A DNA stretch of 64,000 nucleotides from Halorientalis litorea (GTDB taxonomy: Archaea > Halobacteriota > Halobacteria > Halobacteriales > Haloarculaceae): positions 620,001 through 684,000 of the forward strand of contig NZ_CP095482.1 in NCBI RefSeq assembly GCF_023028225.1, in the 5' to 3' direction. The stretch's first letter is position 1; the number at the start of each line of letters is the position of its first letter. The notes under the pieces were generated by a model. It did no database searches. It saw only the letters and a program-made list of their open reading frames with translations, and had not been told where the DNA came from. The translations under genes and the position numbers were made by a program. Positions 43,501 through 52,998 of this stretch are shown one piece after another.

Positions 43501-44646
43501 ATGAAGATCGCGTTCGTTTACGATGCTGTTTACCCTTATGAGAAGGGAGGAGCACAGAAGCGGATATGGGAACTAGCGAGGAGACTCGCGAGTAATCACG
43601 AAGTACACCTCTACGGAATGCACTACTGGGATGGACCGGCAAGAGTTGTGCGAGAGGGAGTGACATTACACGGGGTTTGCGAACCTAAAGAACTCTACGT
43701 TGACGGCCGTCGTTCGATTCCTCAGGCTATATATTTCGCTGCCCATCTCGTGCCTTCGTTATTTAGGGAAGATTTCGACATAATTGACTGTCAAGAATTT
43801 CCATACTTCCCCTGTTTTGTGTCGAAGAGTCATGAACTCTTTAGGGATTCTACGCTCGTCATTACGTGGTATGAAGTTTGGGACGACTACTGGTATGATT
43901 ATTTGGGAAAGAAAGGAATATTCGGACAGATAATTGAGCGGGCGACAATGAAACTGGCAGATACTGTGATTCCAATCTCCGAATATATAGAGGCAGACAT
44001 CCACGATCTCGGACGTTCAGAGGGCCTCAGCGTCGTGGAAAACGGAGTAGATTATGATAGGCTACAATCAGTATCGGAAGCAGCTACCGAATGGGACGTT
44101 ATCTACGTGGGCCGACTTTCTGAACATAAAAATGTGGACTTACTGCTCAATGCAATTGCACAGGCGTCTGGGCGGGTTGATACAGAACTGTCGTGTTGTA
44201 TCATTGGTGATGGCCCAGAACGGGAAAGCCTAGAAGAGTACGCTGCCGAGGTCGGAGTAACAAATCATGTTGAGTTTTTGGGATTTGTTGAGAGTGATGA
44301 CGAGGTCATAGCGAATATTAAGTCAGCGTCTGTATTCATCTTGCCTTCAATCCGTGAAGGCTTCCCAAATACAATTCTCGAGGCTAACGCGTGTGGTGTT
44401 CCGAGTATTGTCGTGGATCATGAAGAGAACGGGTCGACGGCAGTGGTCAAGGATGGAGTCACTGGTTATATCACCGATGTATCTGCGGAGGGAATCACTG
44501 ATTGTTTGGTTGACTGTATAACCGACGAAGAGTTACTTAGTGACCTCTCTCAGGCGGCTAAAGAATTTGGTCGAAAACACGATTGGGATGTGATTGTCGA
44601 CGAACTGGAACGAGTATATTCAAGTGCCCTGCAAGCAGAGCAGTAA
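43501..44646 (+). CDS. GT4 glycosyltransferase, intact paralogue of the pseudogene at 23.9-24.9 kb
   Basis: A 381-residue GT-B enzyme starting MKIAFVYDAVYPYEKGGAQK, a phosphate-loop-like start typical of GT4. Donor motifs: VIYVGRLSEHKNVDLLL, CCIIGDGPERESLE, VEFLGFVESDDEV and E-x7-E in IREGFPNTILEANACGVPS. Cytoplasmic, no membrane helix. It follows the small protein by 17 bases and is followed by an epimerase 7 bases on. Confidence 0.9.
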   Translation: MKIAFVYDAVYPYEKGGAQKRIWELARRLASNHEVHLYGMHYWDGPARVVREGVTLHGVCEPKELYVDGRRSIPQAIYFAAHLVPSLFREDFDIIDCQEFPYFPCFVSKSHELFRDSTLVITWYEVWDDYWYDYLGKKGIFGQIIERATMKLADTVIPISEYIEADIHDLGRSEGLSVVENGVDYDRLQSVSEAATEWDVIYVGRLSEHKNVDLLLNAIAQASGRVDTELSCCIIGDGPERESLEEYAAEVGVTNHVEFLGFVESDDEVIANIKSASVFILPSIREGFPNTILEANACGVPSIVVDHEENGSTAVVKDGVTGYITDVSAEGITDCLVDCITDEELLSDLSQAAKEFGRKHDWDVIVDELERVYSSALQAEQ

Positions 44647-44653
44647 GCAACTG

Positions 44654-45592
44654 ATGTTATCCGATCAAAAGGTTCTGGTTACTGGTGGAGCAGGATTTAT
44701 TGGTTCGTGTCTGGTTCAAACTCTTTCAGAGAGGGGTGCTGATGTTCTTGCCCTCGACAATGAGTTCGCAGGCTCCTCAGCACTTGTACCAGACGGTGTC
44801 CGATTTGAGAACATCGATATACGTGATGAACAAATCCCTGAAATCGTCTCAGATTTTGAACCGGACGCACTTATCCACTTAGCTGCACTCCATTATATTC
44901 CATACTGTAATGCGAACCCCGAGGAAGCGTTTCAAGTAAACGTAATGGGCACCCGAAATGTGTTAGCCGCGGCACGGGAGGTAGACAGTCTGGAGTCCGT
45001 GATTTTCACCTCGTCAGCTGCCGTATATCCACCTCGAAATCAGGCGAATAGCGAAACATCAGCAACCGGCCCGATGGATATCTACGGCGAGACAAAACTA
45101 ATCGGCGAGGATCTGATGCGTCTTTTTAATCAGGAGACGGATGTTAGCACGACGACAGCCCGGTTATTCAACGTATATGGACCGAACGAAACGAATGAAC
45201 ACCTAATCCCGGCGATCGTAAGTCAGGTTCGAAGTGGAAGCCGGAATATCGAGCTCGGGAATCTCACACCCAAACGGGACTTCATTCATGTTTCGGATGT
45301 GGCGAAGGCCCTAATCACATTACTAACACAGTCTGATGACGGCTACTCAACGTATAATGTCGGTACCGGAGTCGAGTATTCAGTGCGGGAAGTCGTTGAA
45401 AAGACAAGCGACGCGCTCGGGGAAGAAATCGAAATTGTCCAAGATGAGGAACGGGTCCGCGACAGTGATCGTCCGCATCTCAAAGCAGCGATTTCGAAAA
45501 TCCAGTCAGATTTCGGATGGGAGCCTGAAGTTGAGTTCGTAACTGGGCTCCGGGACCTGCTTCAGCAAGAAGAAGAGGTACTCGTGACATGA
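44654..45592 (+). CDS. NAD-dependent nucleotide-sugar epimerase/dehydratase
   Basis: A 312-residue extended SDR enzyme. It has VLVTGGAGFIGSCLVQ at the N-terminus, SSAAVYPP carrying the Ser, catalytic YGETK (Tyr-x-x-x-Lys), and RLFNVYGP and VHVSDVAKA-like segments for nucleotide-sugar binding. It probably makes a UDP- or dTDP-sugar donor for the local glycosyltransferases. ATG 44654 is used because upstream codons run into the preceding gene. It overlaps the sulfatase gene by 4 bases (ATGA). Confidence 0.9.
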   Translation: MLSDQKVLVTGGAGFIGSCLVQTLSERGADVLALDNEFAGSSALVPDGVRFENIDIRDEQIPEIVSDFEPDALIHLAALHYIPYCNANPEEAFQVNVMGTRNVLAAAREVDSLESVIFTSSAAVYPPRNQANSETSATGPMDIYGETKLIGEDLMRLFNQETDVSTTTARLFNVYGPNETNEHLIPAIVSQVRSGSRNIELGNLTPKRDFIHVSDVAKALITLLTQSDDGYSTYNVGTGVEYSVREVVEKTSDALGEEIEIVQDEERVRDSDRPHLKAAISKIQSDFGWEPEVEFVTGLRDLLQQEEEVLVT

Positions 45593-46857
45593 CACAGAGG
45601 AATATTGTTCTTGTGACTTACGATAGTCTGCGTGCGGATCACTGCGGATACATGGGCTACGAGCGGAACACTACTCCATACCTAGATCAAATGGCGTCAG
45701 AGGGAGTCGGCTTCCCCAACGCGATCGCGCCAGCGTCGCGCACAAACCCGTCGATGGCTGGAACATTCACAGGCGAGCCGATGGTTGCCAGAGACCGTGT
45801 GGCTGATCCGTCTCATTCTCGTCGGCATCTAGGTCGGCACGGAACTCTTGCAGAAGACCTCACTGAGCAGGGGTACGCTACTGGAGCGTTCAATCCGAAC
45901 GCATACGCGTCCCGGCATTACGGGTTTAACCGCGGGTTTGATCATTTTGAGGATTTCCTGTTTTCGACTGATAAATATCAGAAAGTGTTCCAGAAGCACC
46001 TCTCAGACTCCACAATATATACCCTAGTTCGGAATTTCCGGAATTATCTTCGCCGGGAAGAGGCATTCAAGACCTGGGACCGGTATATCGACGAGATCGA
46101 AGAATGGGTTCATACCCAGTCTGAGCCGTTCTTTCTCTGGATTTTTTCACTTGATACACACTTCCCTCATCTCACCCCCCGGAAATACCGAGAATGGAGT
46201 TCACTGTTCGAGCAGTACTACTACAACTGGCGATGCAATCAGCTAATAGATGAACTGGATCCAAATCTCTCTGACCGGGAAATTCGAAAAATAATCGACA
46301 TCTATGACGACTCTATCCGATTTGGTGATGTCTTGCTGTACGAACTACAGGAGCGGCTAGCCGAGTTTGATCCGGTATATGTCGTCTTTGGCGATCACGG
46401 GGAGGCATTCGGTGAACGGGATATCTATGGACACTTCTATCCCTCATTGTATGAAGAGAACATTCACGTCCCACTAGTTGTCTCGGAGCCAATCGATTCA
46501 GATGAAGATTTTTCCAGACCAATCTCGCTAACCCAGATTCCTAGCATTGTCAACCATTTCACCGAGCGTGACACACAACCGCGTCTTGATACGTGGACCG
46601 TGGCAACCGACTACGATGGTCGAACTGATCGGAACTTAATCGCTGTGCGTACAAAAACGGCTAAGCAGATTGCCTGTTGGCAGAACGGGCAGCAAATCAT
46701 GACTGAAACATACAATTTGGAGGGGAGAATGATCGAGGAGACGCCGGTAGCTGAAGAAAGCGCGCTGCAGGCTTGCTTGCAACCCGTGGTCCAACGACGT
46801 CATAATCATGAAACAGAAGTCCTCTCGATCCAGTCAAGTGTCGCCAGCCTCAATTGA
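45589..46857 (+). CDS. Sulfatase-family protein
   Basis: A 422-residue alkaline-phosphatase-superfamily enzyme of sulfatase length. Metal strand NIVLVTYDSLRADHCGYMGY; nucleophile region ASRTNPSMAGTFTG (Ser or Thr in place of the formylglycine Cys); second metal site VVFGDHGEAFGERD followed by YGHFYPSLYEENIHVPLV, all in family order. No signal peptide, so it may act in the cytoplasm on a precursor, or as a phospho/sulfo-transferase and not a secreted sulfatase. Last gene of the 43253 operon. Confidence 0.86.
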   Translation: MTQRNIVLVTYDSLRADHCGYMGYERNTTPYLDQMASEGVGFPNAIAPASRTNPSMAGTFTGEPMVARDRVADPSHSRRHLGRHGTLAEDLTEQGYATGAFNPNAYASRHYGFNRGFDHFEDFLFSTDKYQKVFQKHLSDSTIYTLVRNFRNYLRREEAFKTWDRYIDEIEEWVHTQSEPFFLWIFSLDTHFPHLTPRKYREWSSLFEQYYYNWRCNQLIDELDPNLSDREIRKIIDIYDDSIRFGDVLLYELQERLAEFDPVYVVFGDHGEAFGERDIYGHFYPSLYEENIHVPLVVSEPIDSDEDFSRPISLTQIPSIVNHFTERDTQPRLDTWTVATDYDGRTDRNLIAVRTKTAKQIACWQNGQQIMTETYNLEGRMIEETPVAEESALQACLQPVVQRRHNHETEVLSIQSSVASLN

Positions 46858-46936
46858 CGGTGTCTAAGGTCCACAAGACGCAGAGTCTGGGTTATTAAAG
46901 AACCAGAGTGTTCTATTTTATCACTATAAGCCACTA

Positions 46937-47158
46937 TCAGTCGTAAGGAGACAGGTATAATTCGGTATGGTGAATAATCGTCCATTCATCAGGATCTGAG
47001 GCACTATCCTGAAAGGTACCCCACATCATAAGCCTGTTTTCATGATATTTTGTAGTCTTCACTGACATACAATACGGAAGACCATCAAAACAGATAGCTC
47101 CGAATTTGCCCCCGCTATAGTGCATCCTATTAACTTTATCGAACCTTTGTTCAAGCAA
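46937..47158 (-). CDS. Possible small hypothetical protein
   Basis: A frame of 73 residues from a TTG start at 47158 (or from an ATG at 47125). It reads as plausible protein in low-GC DNA (KFGAICFDGLPYCMSVKTTK, WTIIHHTELYLSP) with TATATATT about 20 bases upstream of the TTG. There is no family match that I know and no partner gene. The rest of the 417-base gap 46858-47274 holds only the promoter of the next operon. Confidence 0.35.
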   Translation of the reverse strand: MLEQRFDKVNRMHYSGGKFGAICFDGLPYCMSVKTTKYHENRLMMWGTFQDSASDPDEWTIIHHTELYLSPYD

Positions 47159-47246
47159 GTAGCTATATCTTCAATATATAGTTTCTATTTCTATCTAATT
47201 CTGAACTCAAGTATACAGAACACAAATTGTTTAACACCCCAATTGG

Positions 47247-47254
47247 AATATTTT
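47247..47254 (+). promoter_or_regulatory. TATA-like element of the transfer-type operon
   Basis: AATATTTT about 25 bases before ATG 47275, following a long AT-rich stretch. Confidence 0.55.
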
Positions 47255-47274
47255 GGTAACTAGTGTGGGTCGTT

Positions 47275-48930
47275 ATGTCACACCAGACCACTCTCTCCCA
47301 AGCAGGTTACGAGGAAAACGGGAGCGGTAATCTCGGATTGAGTGCCGTATCTGCAATCAGTGGACAGGCCTATATCCCGCGGTGTTACCCTTCACGGTCT
47401 GACGAGCCCCTTCCATGGGAATATGACGCAGAGGTGGTTATGATTTCAGTCAGGGAGGTGCTCCATTGGCAACGTAATGAGCAACAGAGCATTGACTCAC
47501 TCATTCGCGAGGACCAAGTTCCAATAATCACTGAGATCTCACTAGATGAATCACTCGATGCCAGAACGGAAGAGGAACTAATCACAGCAATCGCGCCGCT
47601 ACAGGAGGGATATCTCGTACTCGATGGACCTGGTCTCCGCCTCGACGATCCACTCCAGAAAAAGGTCGATTACTTCGTACAGTATATAAAGCACGTAGGA
47701 CGCGTTCGAGACCTTCTATCAGACCGAGGGATTCAGCTTAATATGGTGCCGCTAGTGAAGACCGTCGAGTTCCACCTTTTAATGTCAACCGTGGCCGGCG
47801 TATCTCTCTCTGATTTTCAGCTCTTAGGGTTCTACGCGCGTTCCTACAATGACAGGCAAAGTCTTGTCTCACATCTAACACTAGTTGACAAGGTGCTTGA
47901 CCCAGAGCAGATTTTGCTCATCGGTCGTGTTGCTCCGTCCGAAATCAAGTACTACCCCAACTCAGTGCAGACGGTGGCTGGGATCAGCAAGCTGAAGAGG
48001 TCCTACCCTGCTGTCATTGAGGATAATGTAGTAGATACAGCTCCGCTTGAGGATGATCTTCAGCAGGGTCTCGCTGCGCGGGCAGAACAGCAATTAACGC
48101 AGCTTTCACAGTTTGGTGGAATACCGCTGGAAAGACTAGCACCAAAGGGTGGCAAAACATCCCATCGCGACTACGGGACAAGCAATGAAACTGATACGAG
48201 CCAGCAATCAGTTACTGCACAGTTCGAGACGCCCTCCGGAAAGAAGGTCCAGATTGATATCTACGGTCACCCCGCTGACCCCGTCCTATGGGACATACAC
48301 TCCCCTATCGAAGGCACCCTCCGTGATGCTGGAGGTGCAATTGAGTCGGTTTCTTATCACCTCGTCAGTGCGGCTGATTACGAAACAATCGGTCTGGCAC
48401 TCGATCAGTGGGATCATCGTTCTGAGTTTGCGGGTCGAGACTTGGAGCCCCCGGAATCGCTAAGGACTGAAGAGGGTCTACCCGATGCGCGACAGTTGCT
48501 GTCTGTTGTTCAGAGCTCTCGACCCGCTGCCGGCTTAGAAGCACTCTACCGTACACAGTATGAACTGTTTGTAAAAGAGACAGTTCCTGAGCGAGTGCTT
48601 ACATCTCAGCATTCGTCGAATAACCAAGATCGCGCCGAGCAGTCACAGTACACTCCAGTTGATGCCTCATCTCTGGACGTGCCAGATACGAAGAGCCTTC
48701 GCCTACCGCTGGTGGTTATCTCTACTGACACGGAGCGAGTTCGAGTAAGTGGTCCTGTCAGCAAGGAGGAGCTGGTTTCGCAAATAGAATCATTGGGGGT
48801 CAGTCTGAGGGGTGACGAGGGCGTGCCTGAGAAGTGTTACAGTTCCGATATTGTCTCGTACATTCGGGGTGACCGGGTGGGTCTTGACCACGAACTATCG
48901 ACGGAGAGTGCCCATGACACCCGAGACTGA
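47275..48930 (+). CDS. Unknown soluble protein, first gene of transfer-type operon
   Basis: A 551-residue acidic protein. Residues about 50-230 alternate strands and helices in the manner of a TIM-type barrel (DAEVVMISVREVLHW, GYLVLDGPGLRL, IQLNMVPLVKTVE, LLGFYARSYND, EQILLIGRVAPSEIKYY). The middle is low-complexity and polar, and the C-terminus has a second beta-rich segment (LPLVVISTDTERVRVSGPVS). No Walker, zinc or membrane motif. Its last 17 bases overlap the next gene, so it is translated with the membrane protein and ATPase. I recognise no family. Confidence 0.8.
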   Translation: MSHQTTLSQAGYEENGSGNLGLSAVSAISGQAYIPRCYPSRSDEPLPWEYDAEVVMISVREVLHWQRNEQQSIDSLIREDQVPIITEISLDESLDARTEEELITAIAPLQEGYLVLDGPGLRLDDPLQKKVDYFVQYIKHVGRVRDLLSDRGIQLNMVPLVKTVEFHLLMSTVAGVSLSDFQLLGFYARSYNDRQSLVSHLTLVDKVLDPEQILLIGRVAPSEIKYYPNSVQTVAGISKLKRSYPAVIEDNVVDTAPLEDDLQQGLAARAEQQLTQLSQFGGIPLERLAPKGGKTSHRDYGTSNETDTSQQSVTAQFETPSGKKVQIDIYGHPADPVLWDIHSPIEGTLRDAGGAIESVSYHLVSAADYETIGLALDQWDHRSEFAGRDLEPPESLRTEEGLPDARQLLSVVQSSRPAAGLEALYRTQYELFVKETVPERVLTSQHSSNNQDRAEQSQYTPVDASSLDVPDTKSLRLPLVVISTDTERVRVSGPVSKEELVSQIESLGVSLRGDEGVPEKCYSSDIVSYIRGDRVGLDHELSTESAHDTRD

Positions 48931-50509
48931 CGGTGATGACTCTACCACCGAAGGGTCGTGGCTATATCGTCCTCGAGAGATGTTATTGTATCAGCCCGAA
49001 CAACACCCAACAGATCCGGACCAATTGAGTAGGGCAGGGTCTGTCCTGCATGGTGATGTTACTGATCCTAAGAAGTCAGTGGAATACGTCAAGCGTCATT
49101 GGCTGGAACGCAACCCGCCTCGGTATTTCATCTTGATCGTCACGGTACTCATCGGGTTACCACTCGTGTATTTTTCTGATCTCGCTTACCGTATCGGGTG
49201 GCAGGTAGGTATCGCGTCAATCGTACCTGACATGGTGCAAGTAGTTGAGAACACCACCTCGGGTTCCGGACTGTTCGTTTTTATCATCGATATAATAATA
49301 GCAGGGCTAGTATCGATGGTCTGTGGCTTCATAGTTTATACCGGCATCTACGCGTACCGGTACAGTCCAGATCACGAGCGTTCGACGGGTGTCGTTCTGT
49401 CGACAACCGGTGATGGAGCCCTGCAGGCAGCGTATTTTTCCGGCGACGCCACTGCTGATGAGGCCTCCTCAAGCCACGAGACCACCACTGACGGCGATGA
49501 TGACAGTGGTACTGATGCTGTCGGCATCTCGGTGGTGAAATCCACCCACAGAGAGGCACTCGATAGCGGGCAGTTCAGCGAGCAAACTGCGTCCTATGCG
49601 TCGATGCTCGGTTGCGACACACAGACAGATTCCAGCTGCGAACCAGTTGTTATCGAGTTCACGATGCGTGAAGATCGTCCACTGGACGGGCTACTGAAGG
49701 GGCCGACCGTAGAGGATGTGGCTCGTACCGACACGGACGTCGGCTTATTGCTGGACGAACTCGGTGCGGAGTTGATTCAAGCCGAGATTCCGGCACTCGT
49801 GCAAGTCACCGTAAGTGGTCGTCGAAAGATGCAGTCACGGCTCGACCAGCGTGTTCGGGCGATCAGAAAGCGACTGGATTGCGGGCTCTTGACACAGTTC
49901 GTTCGTTTCTGGATCGCCAAGACGCCGCCCGAGCGGCGACCCGACAAGGAGCTCACTGAACCGGAACGCCAGCGCGTTCAGCAGTTACGTGCCACGAAGG
50001 GCGATGAATTGTTCGACGTTAACGTTCATTTAGTCGCGATTCCAGACACTGCTGAGTACAGAGACGTTCAGTCGCTCGCTAACTCGGTCGAGTCGCATCT
50101 TGAAACGGTCACGAACAACCGATGTGACATTGACCATCGACAGTTCGAGCCACGAACAGGGTCGTTGCTGCCCGGCATGCAGACGGAGTACGAGCGCGTC
50201 ACCCGACGCTTGGATCGGGGCGCAGTTACGTACACGTCCCCGTCAAGATTCCTCGGACACGGGCGCAGTCGGCGAGTGAACTGTGTCGCCGATAGCGAGC
50301 AAATCTATGCGTACTTGGCTGTCACGGGGAGTGGCCATCACACCACTAGCCGCGCTCACGGGTCGTTTCCGCGTGACCAAGCACCGACTGGACGCCCACC
50401 ACGAGAGCAGTCCGAGCGGTTGCGCGCAGATTCATCATTCGACGACAATGCTAGGCAGGCAACCGACCAGTCCGGCACCCCGAATTCGGACGCGGAGGAG
50501 ACCAGATGA
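48914..50509 (+). CDS. Two-helix membrane protein, possible channel or N-terminal partner of ATPase
   Basis: A 531-residue protein with an acidic N-terminus, two membrane helices (YFILIVTVLIGLPLVYFSDL, and LFVFIIDIIIAGLVSMVCGF plus extension) and a large cytoplasmic region of about 370 residues. That region has strands VVIEFTMREDR, IPALVQVTVSGRR and LFDVNVHLVAIPD and ends in an Arg- and Ser-rich disordered tail. The alternating beta/helix portion ahead of a separately encoded ATPase recalls the N-terminal domains of VirB4/HerA-type proteins, here split into another gene and membrane-anchored (inference). It overlaps the ATPase gene by 4 bases (ATGA). Confidence 0.75.
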   Translation: MTPETDGDDSTTEGSWLYRPREMLLYQPEQHPTDPDQLSRAGSVLHGDVTDPKKSVEYVKRHWLERNPPRYFILIVTVLIGLPLVYFSDLAYRIGWQVGIASIVPDMVQVVENTTSGSGLFVFIIDIIIAGLVSMVCGFIVYTGIYAYRYSPDHERSTGVVLSTTGDGALQAAYFSGDATADEASSSHETTTDGDDDSGTDAVGISVVKSTHREALDSGQFSEQTASYASMLGCDTQTDSSCEPVVIEFTMREDRPLDGLLKGPTVEDVARTDTDVGLLLDELGAELIQAEIPALVQVTVSGRRKMQSRLDQRVRAIRKRLDCGLLTQFVRFWIAKTPPERRPDKELTEPERQRVQQLRATKGDELFDVNVHLVAIPDTAEYRDVQSLANSVESHLETVTNNRCDIDHRQFEPRTGSLLPGMQTEYERVTRRLDRGAVTYTSPSRFLGHGRSRRVNCVADSEQIYAYLAVTGSGHHTTSRAHGSFPRDQAPTGRPPREQSERLRADSSFDDNARQATDQSGTPNSDAEETR

Positions 50510-52998
50510 GCGACCAGCACCGAATGATTCTGGGGCGAGAGGTCACCCGTGACGGCGATGTCGGTGACCCAATCGGGCTACAGAAAGACGTTTGGAACCG
50601 GCATCTCCTGATTAGTGGCCGGACCGGATCCGGGAAGTCCACCATGGCAACAACCGCCATCGCATCGGCACATCCCGCGACGTCCGGTCCGACGGTCGTA
50701 CTCGATCCGAAAGGGGATGGCTGGCTACGCGAGGTTGCCCGTGCCCACTACGCTCGGACTGGCTCGCTCGATGACGTCCTGTATTTCGACGTGTCCAAGT
50801 TCCTGCCCGCCATCTCCTATTTTGATATCAGGCGTGACGTAGCTGCTGGGGTGGACAGACTGCGCGCAGTGCAGGATGTCGCAGACCATTTCATCAGACT
50901 GCTGGACCATACAAAACCGGCTGACTTCGACGCAATTCGGTCGCCAGACGTAATTCGGTATCTCATCATGGCATTATTCGATCCCGTCCACGGTGCAGAC
51001 TCGTACGAGCTGTCAACGTTGGCCGCCGCCGTCTACGCGTACCGGCAGACCCAGACGACGCCAGATGTCCATCCGGAGTGGAGCGACCGCCTCCTCGACA
51101 GCATTACCCACGGGAATGCCCGAGATATCGATACCATCGCACAGGGGGCGGTCACCCGTATCGAGAAATTCTATGGCGACGGGTATCTGCGTCCGCTGTT
51201 CGACCATTCACCGTCCGCGCCTTCAGAGGCGTTCAGTTTCCACGACTGGCTCACTGAGGATGTACTCATCCTGCTTGACCTGAGCGGGCCGTCGACGCGA
51301 GCACGGCGGGTGCTCGCCAATCTCATCCTGTCACTGTTTTGGCGCGCAGTGCGGACCCGTGAGTCAGCCACAAACCCCCCGCAGTCACTTTTATTCATCG
51401 ACGAGGCACCACAGTTACGAATCGATTCACATCTCGAGTCACTTCTCGCACTCGGCCGCAGTCAGAATCTCGGTGTCATCCCGATGGTCCAGTACCCCGC
51501 ACAGTTCGACCGCTCAGGCGACACCGCCGCCACCGAGGATACCATCGCGTATGACGAACTCCTGAACAACATTCACAGCGTTGTCACCGGGGCGGTCCCC
51601 AGCGACGACCAGTTCACGGCGCGACTCTCCGGCAGTCACATGAGCCAAGCCGAAGTCGAAAACCGACTGCGTAACCTGCCCAGCGGGCACTGGCTGTTCG
51701 ACCCGGCCGTCCCCAGAAATGAGACACCCATCCGTTCCCATACCATCGCAGACCCCCCACTCCCACCCGGCCATCCCGACGGCTCGACACCACTTGCCGA
51801 AAGCGAGCAAACCGAGTTCGATACTGCGTTCAGCAACTGCCGCGAGCACACAAGCACCCAACACGGGATTCCGTACGACGACTATACCGCACCGGACGGC
51901 GTCGCCTCCGAGGCCAACCCGGCACCCAATCTCGCAGCTGAGACGTGGACGCAGCTTCGGGACACGAATTTCAACACGTTGCTTCCGCTTGTCGACCTGC
52001 CAGAAGCAGTCGAATACGACCACGACCGAACAGCACTCCGCTGTCGCTCCTGCGGGAGTACCCACGACTGTTCGGATACCGGCCTGCGTGACGCGATCCG
52101 TTGCCATAGTGACCTTGACGCGCTCGACCGCAGTTCAGTAGTACCGGTCGAGCTCGGGTTGTCTATGACCCCCGACGAACTCACAGCCGCGCCAGTCCCG
52201 CCGGTACAGATACTTGCACTCCAACTCCTGTACAATGTCAAGGCCGGCCGGTACGACCCACGAGTACTCGATCCGGTGTTCGACCCGCTACCACGGGTGT
52301 TCGACACACTAAGCATCGACCGGGCACACCTGTCGGAATTGGCCGAAGCCGGCTACCTCAACAATGACGACCAGTTTCGCGAATTCGTCTACTACGACGT
52401 CACCAAAGACGGCCGCGACCTGCTGAACGAGCCGCATCGTCGCGGCATCGATTGGGGACACAAAAAACGCGACCAGACTGAATCACTCCTGCATATCGTG
52501 ATGGTTGACGCACTTGCCCGCTATCTGGAACAGACTGCCATCCCAGACCCAGACTCACCCGTCGAAGACGTCAACAAATACTTCGAACTCAATACGGAGC
52601 AACTGGCGGAATACGGTCTCGAAAGCCAAGCACGGCTCGACGTCGTCGGCCTAGATACCACAGGCCAGATCCATGTCGTGGGTGAAGCGGAACGACTGAA
52701 CAACGACCGAGCGGTCGCACCGATCCATGACTTCGACCAACTCGCGGCAATCGACCCCGAAGAAGCAATCTGGGCTGTCTCAAGCAGCGGGAATGGCCAC
52801 GAAGCAGTTCTCCAACCACTCCAAGACCCGGCAGCTGATATCGCAGGCATCGAGGATGACACGCCGCGCCTCCCCACTTCGTTCACGTCCAGAACCCGAA
52901 TCAGTGACATCAGTGAAATCGATTCTGCCGGACTGACTGCAATCAAGACGCTGAATAGCCTTCGGAAGGAACTATCTAAGCCATCACTCAGTGACTAA
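50506..52998 (+). CDS. VirD4/HerA-type DNA-pumping ATPase with C-terminal nuclease-like domain
   Basis: An 830-residue ATPase. Walker A GRTGSGKST at 38-46; VVLDPKGDG at 64-72, typical of coupling proteins; Walker B LLFIDEAPQ at 295-303; arginine-finger-like AVPSDDQFTARLSG region at about 363-376. A possible zinc ribbon has C513, C516, C522 and C533. After a winged-helix-like stretch (about 565-640) comes a domain with RLDVVGLD at 710-717 and VVGEAE at 724-729, the D...E-x-E/K spacing of PD-(D/E)xK nuclease folds, though the usual Lys is Glu. It would bind and move DNA at the membrane with the two upstream products. Confidence 0.85.
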   Translation: MSDQHRMILGREVTRDGDVGDPIGLQKDVWNRHLLISGRTGSGKSTMATTAIASAHPATSGPTVVLDPKGDGWLREVARAHYARTGSLDDVLYFDVSKFLPAISYFDIRRDVAAGVDRLRAVQDVADHFIRLLDHTKPADFDAIRSPDVIRYLIMALFDPVHGADSYELSTLAAAVYAYRQTQTTPDVHPEWSDRLLDSITHGNARDIDTIAQGAVTRIEKFYGDGYLRPLFDHSPSAPSEAFSFHDWLTEDVLILLDLSGPSTRARRVLANLILSLFWRAVRTRESATNPPQSLLFIDEAPQLRIDSHLESLLALGRSQNLGVIPMVQYPAQFDRSGDTAATEDTIAYDELLNNIHSVVTGAVPSDDQFTARLSGSHMSQAEVENRLRNLPSGHWLFDPAVPRNETPIRSHTIADPPLPPGHPDGSTPLAESEQTEFDTAFSNCREHTSTQHGIPYDDYTAPDGVASEANPAPNLAAETWTQLRDTNFNTLLPLVDLPEAVEYDHDRTALRCRSCGSTHDCSDTGLRDAIRCHSDLDALDRSSVVPVELGLSMTPDELTAAPVPPVQILALQLLYNVKAGRYDPRVLDPVFDPLPRVFDTLSIDRAHLSELAEAGYLNNDDQFREFVYYDVTKDGRDLLNEPHRRGIDWGHKKRDQTESLLHIVMVDALARYLEQTAIPDPDSPVEDVNKYFELNTEQLAEYGLESQARLDVVGLDTTGQIHVVGEAERLNNDRAVAPIHDFDQLAAIDPEEAIWAVSSSGNGHEAVLQPLQDPAADIAGIEDDTPRLPTSFTSRTRISDISEIDSAGLTAIKTLNSLRKELSKPSLSD

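Noticed and set aside
50506-52998. Type IV pilus or archaellum ATPase
   Set aside because: The Walker and DPKGDG motifs and length fit VirD4/HerA-type DNA pumps, not GspE/FlaI ATPases.
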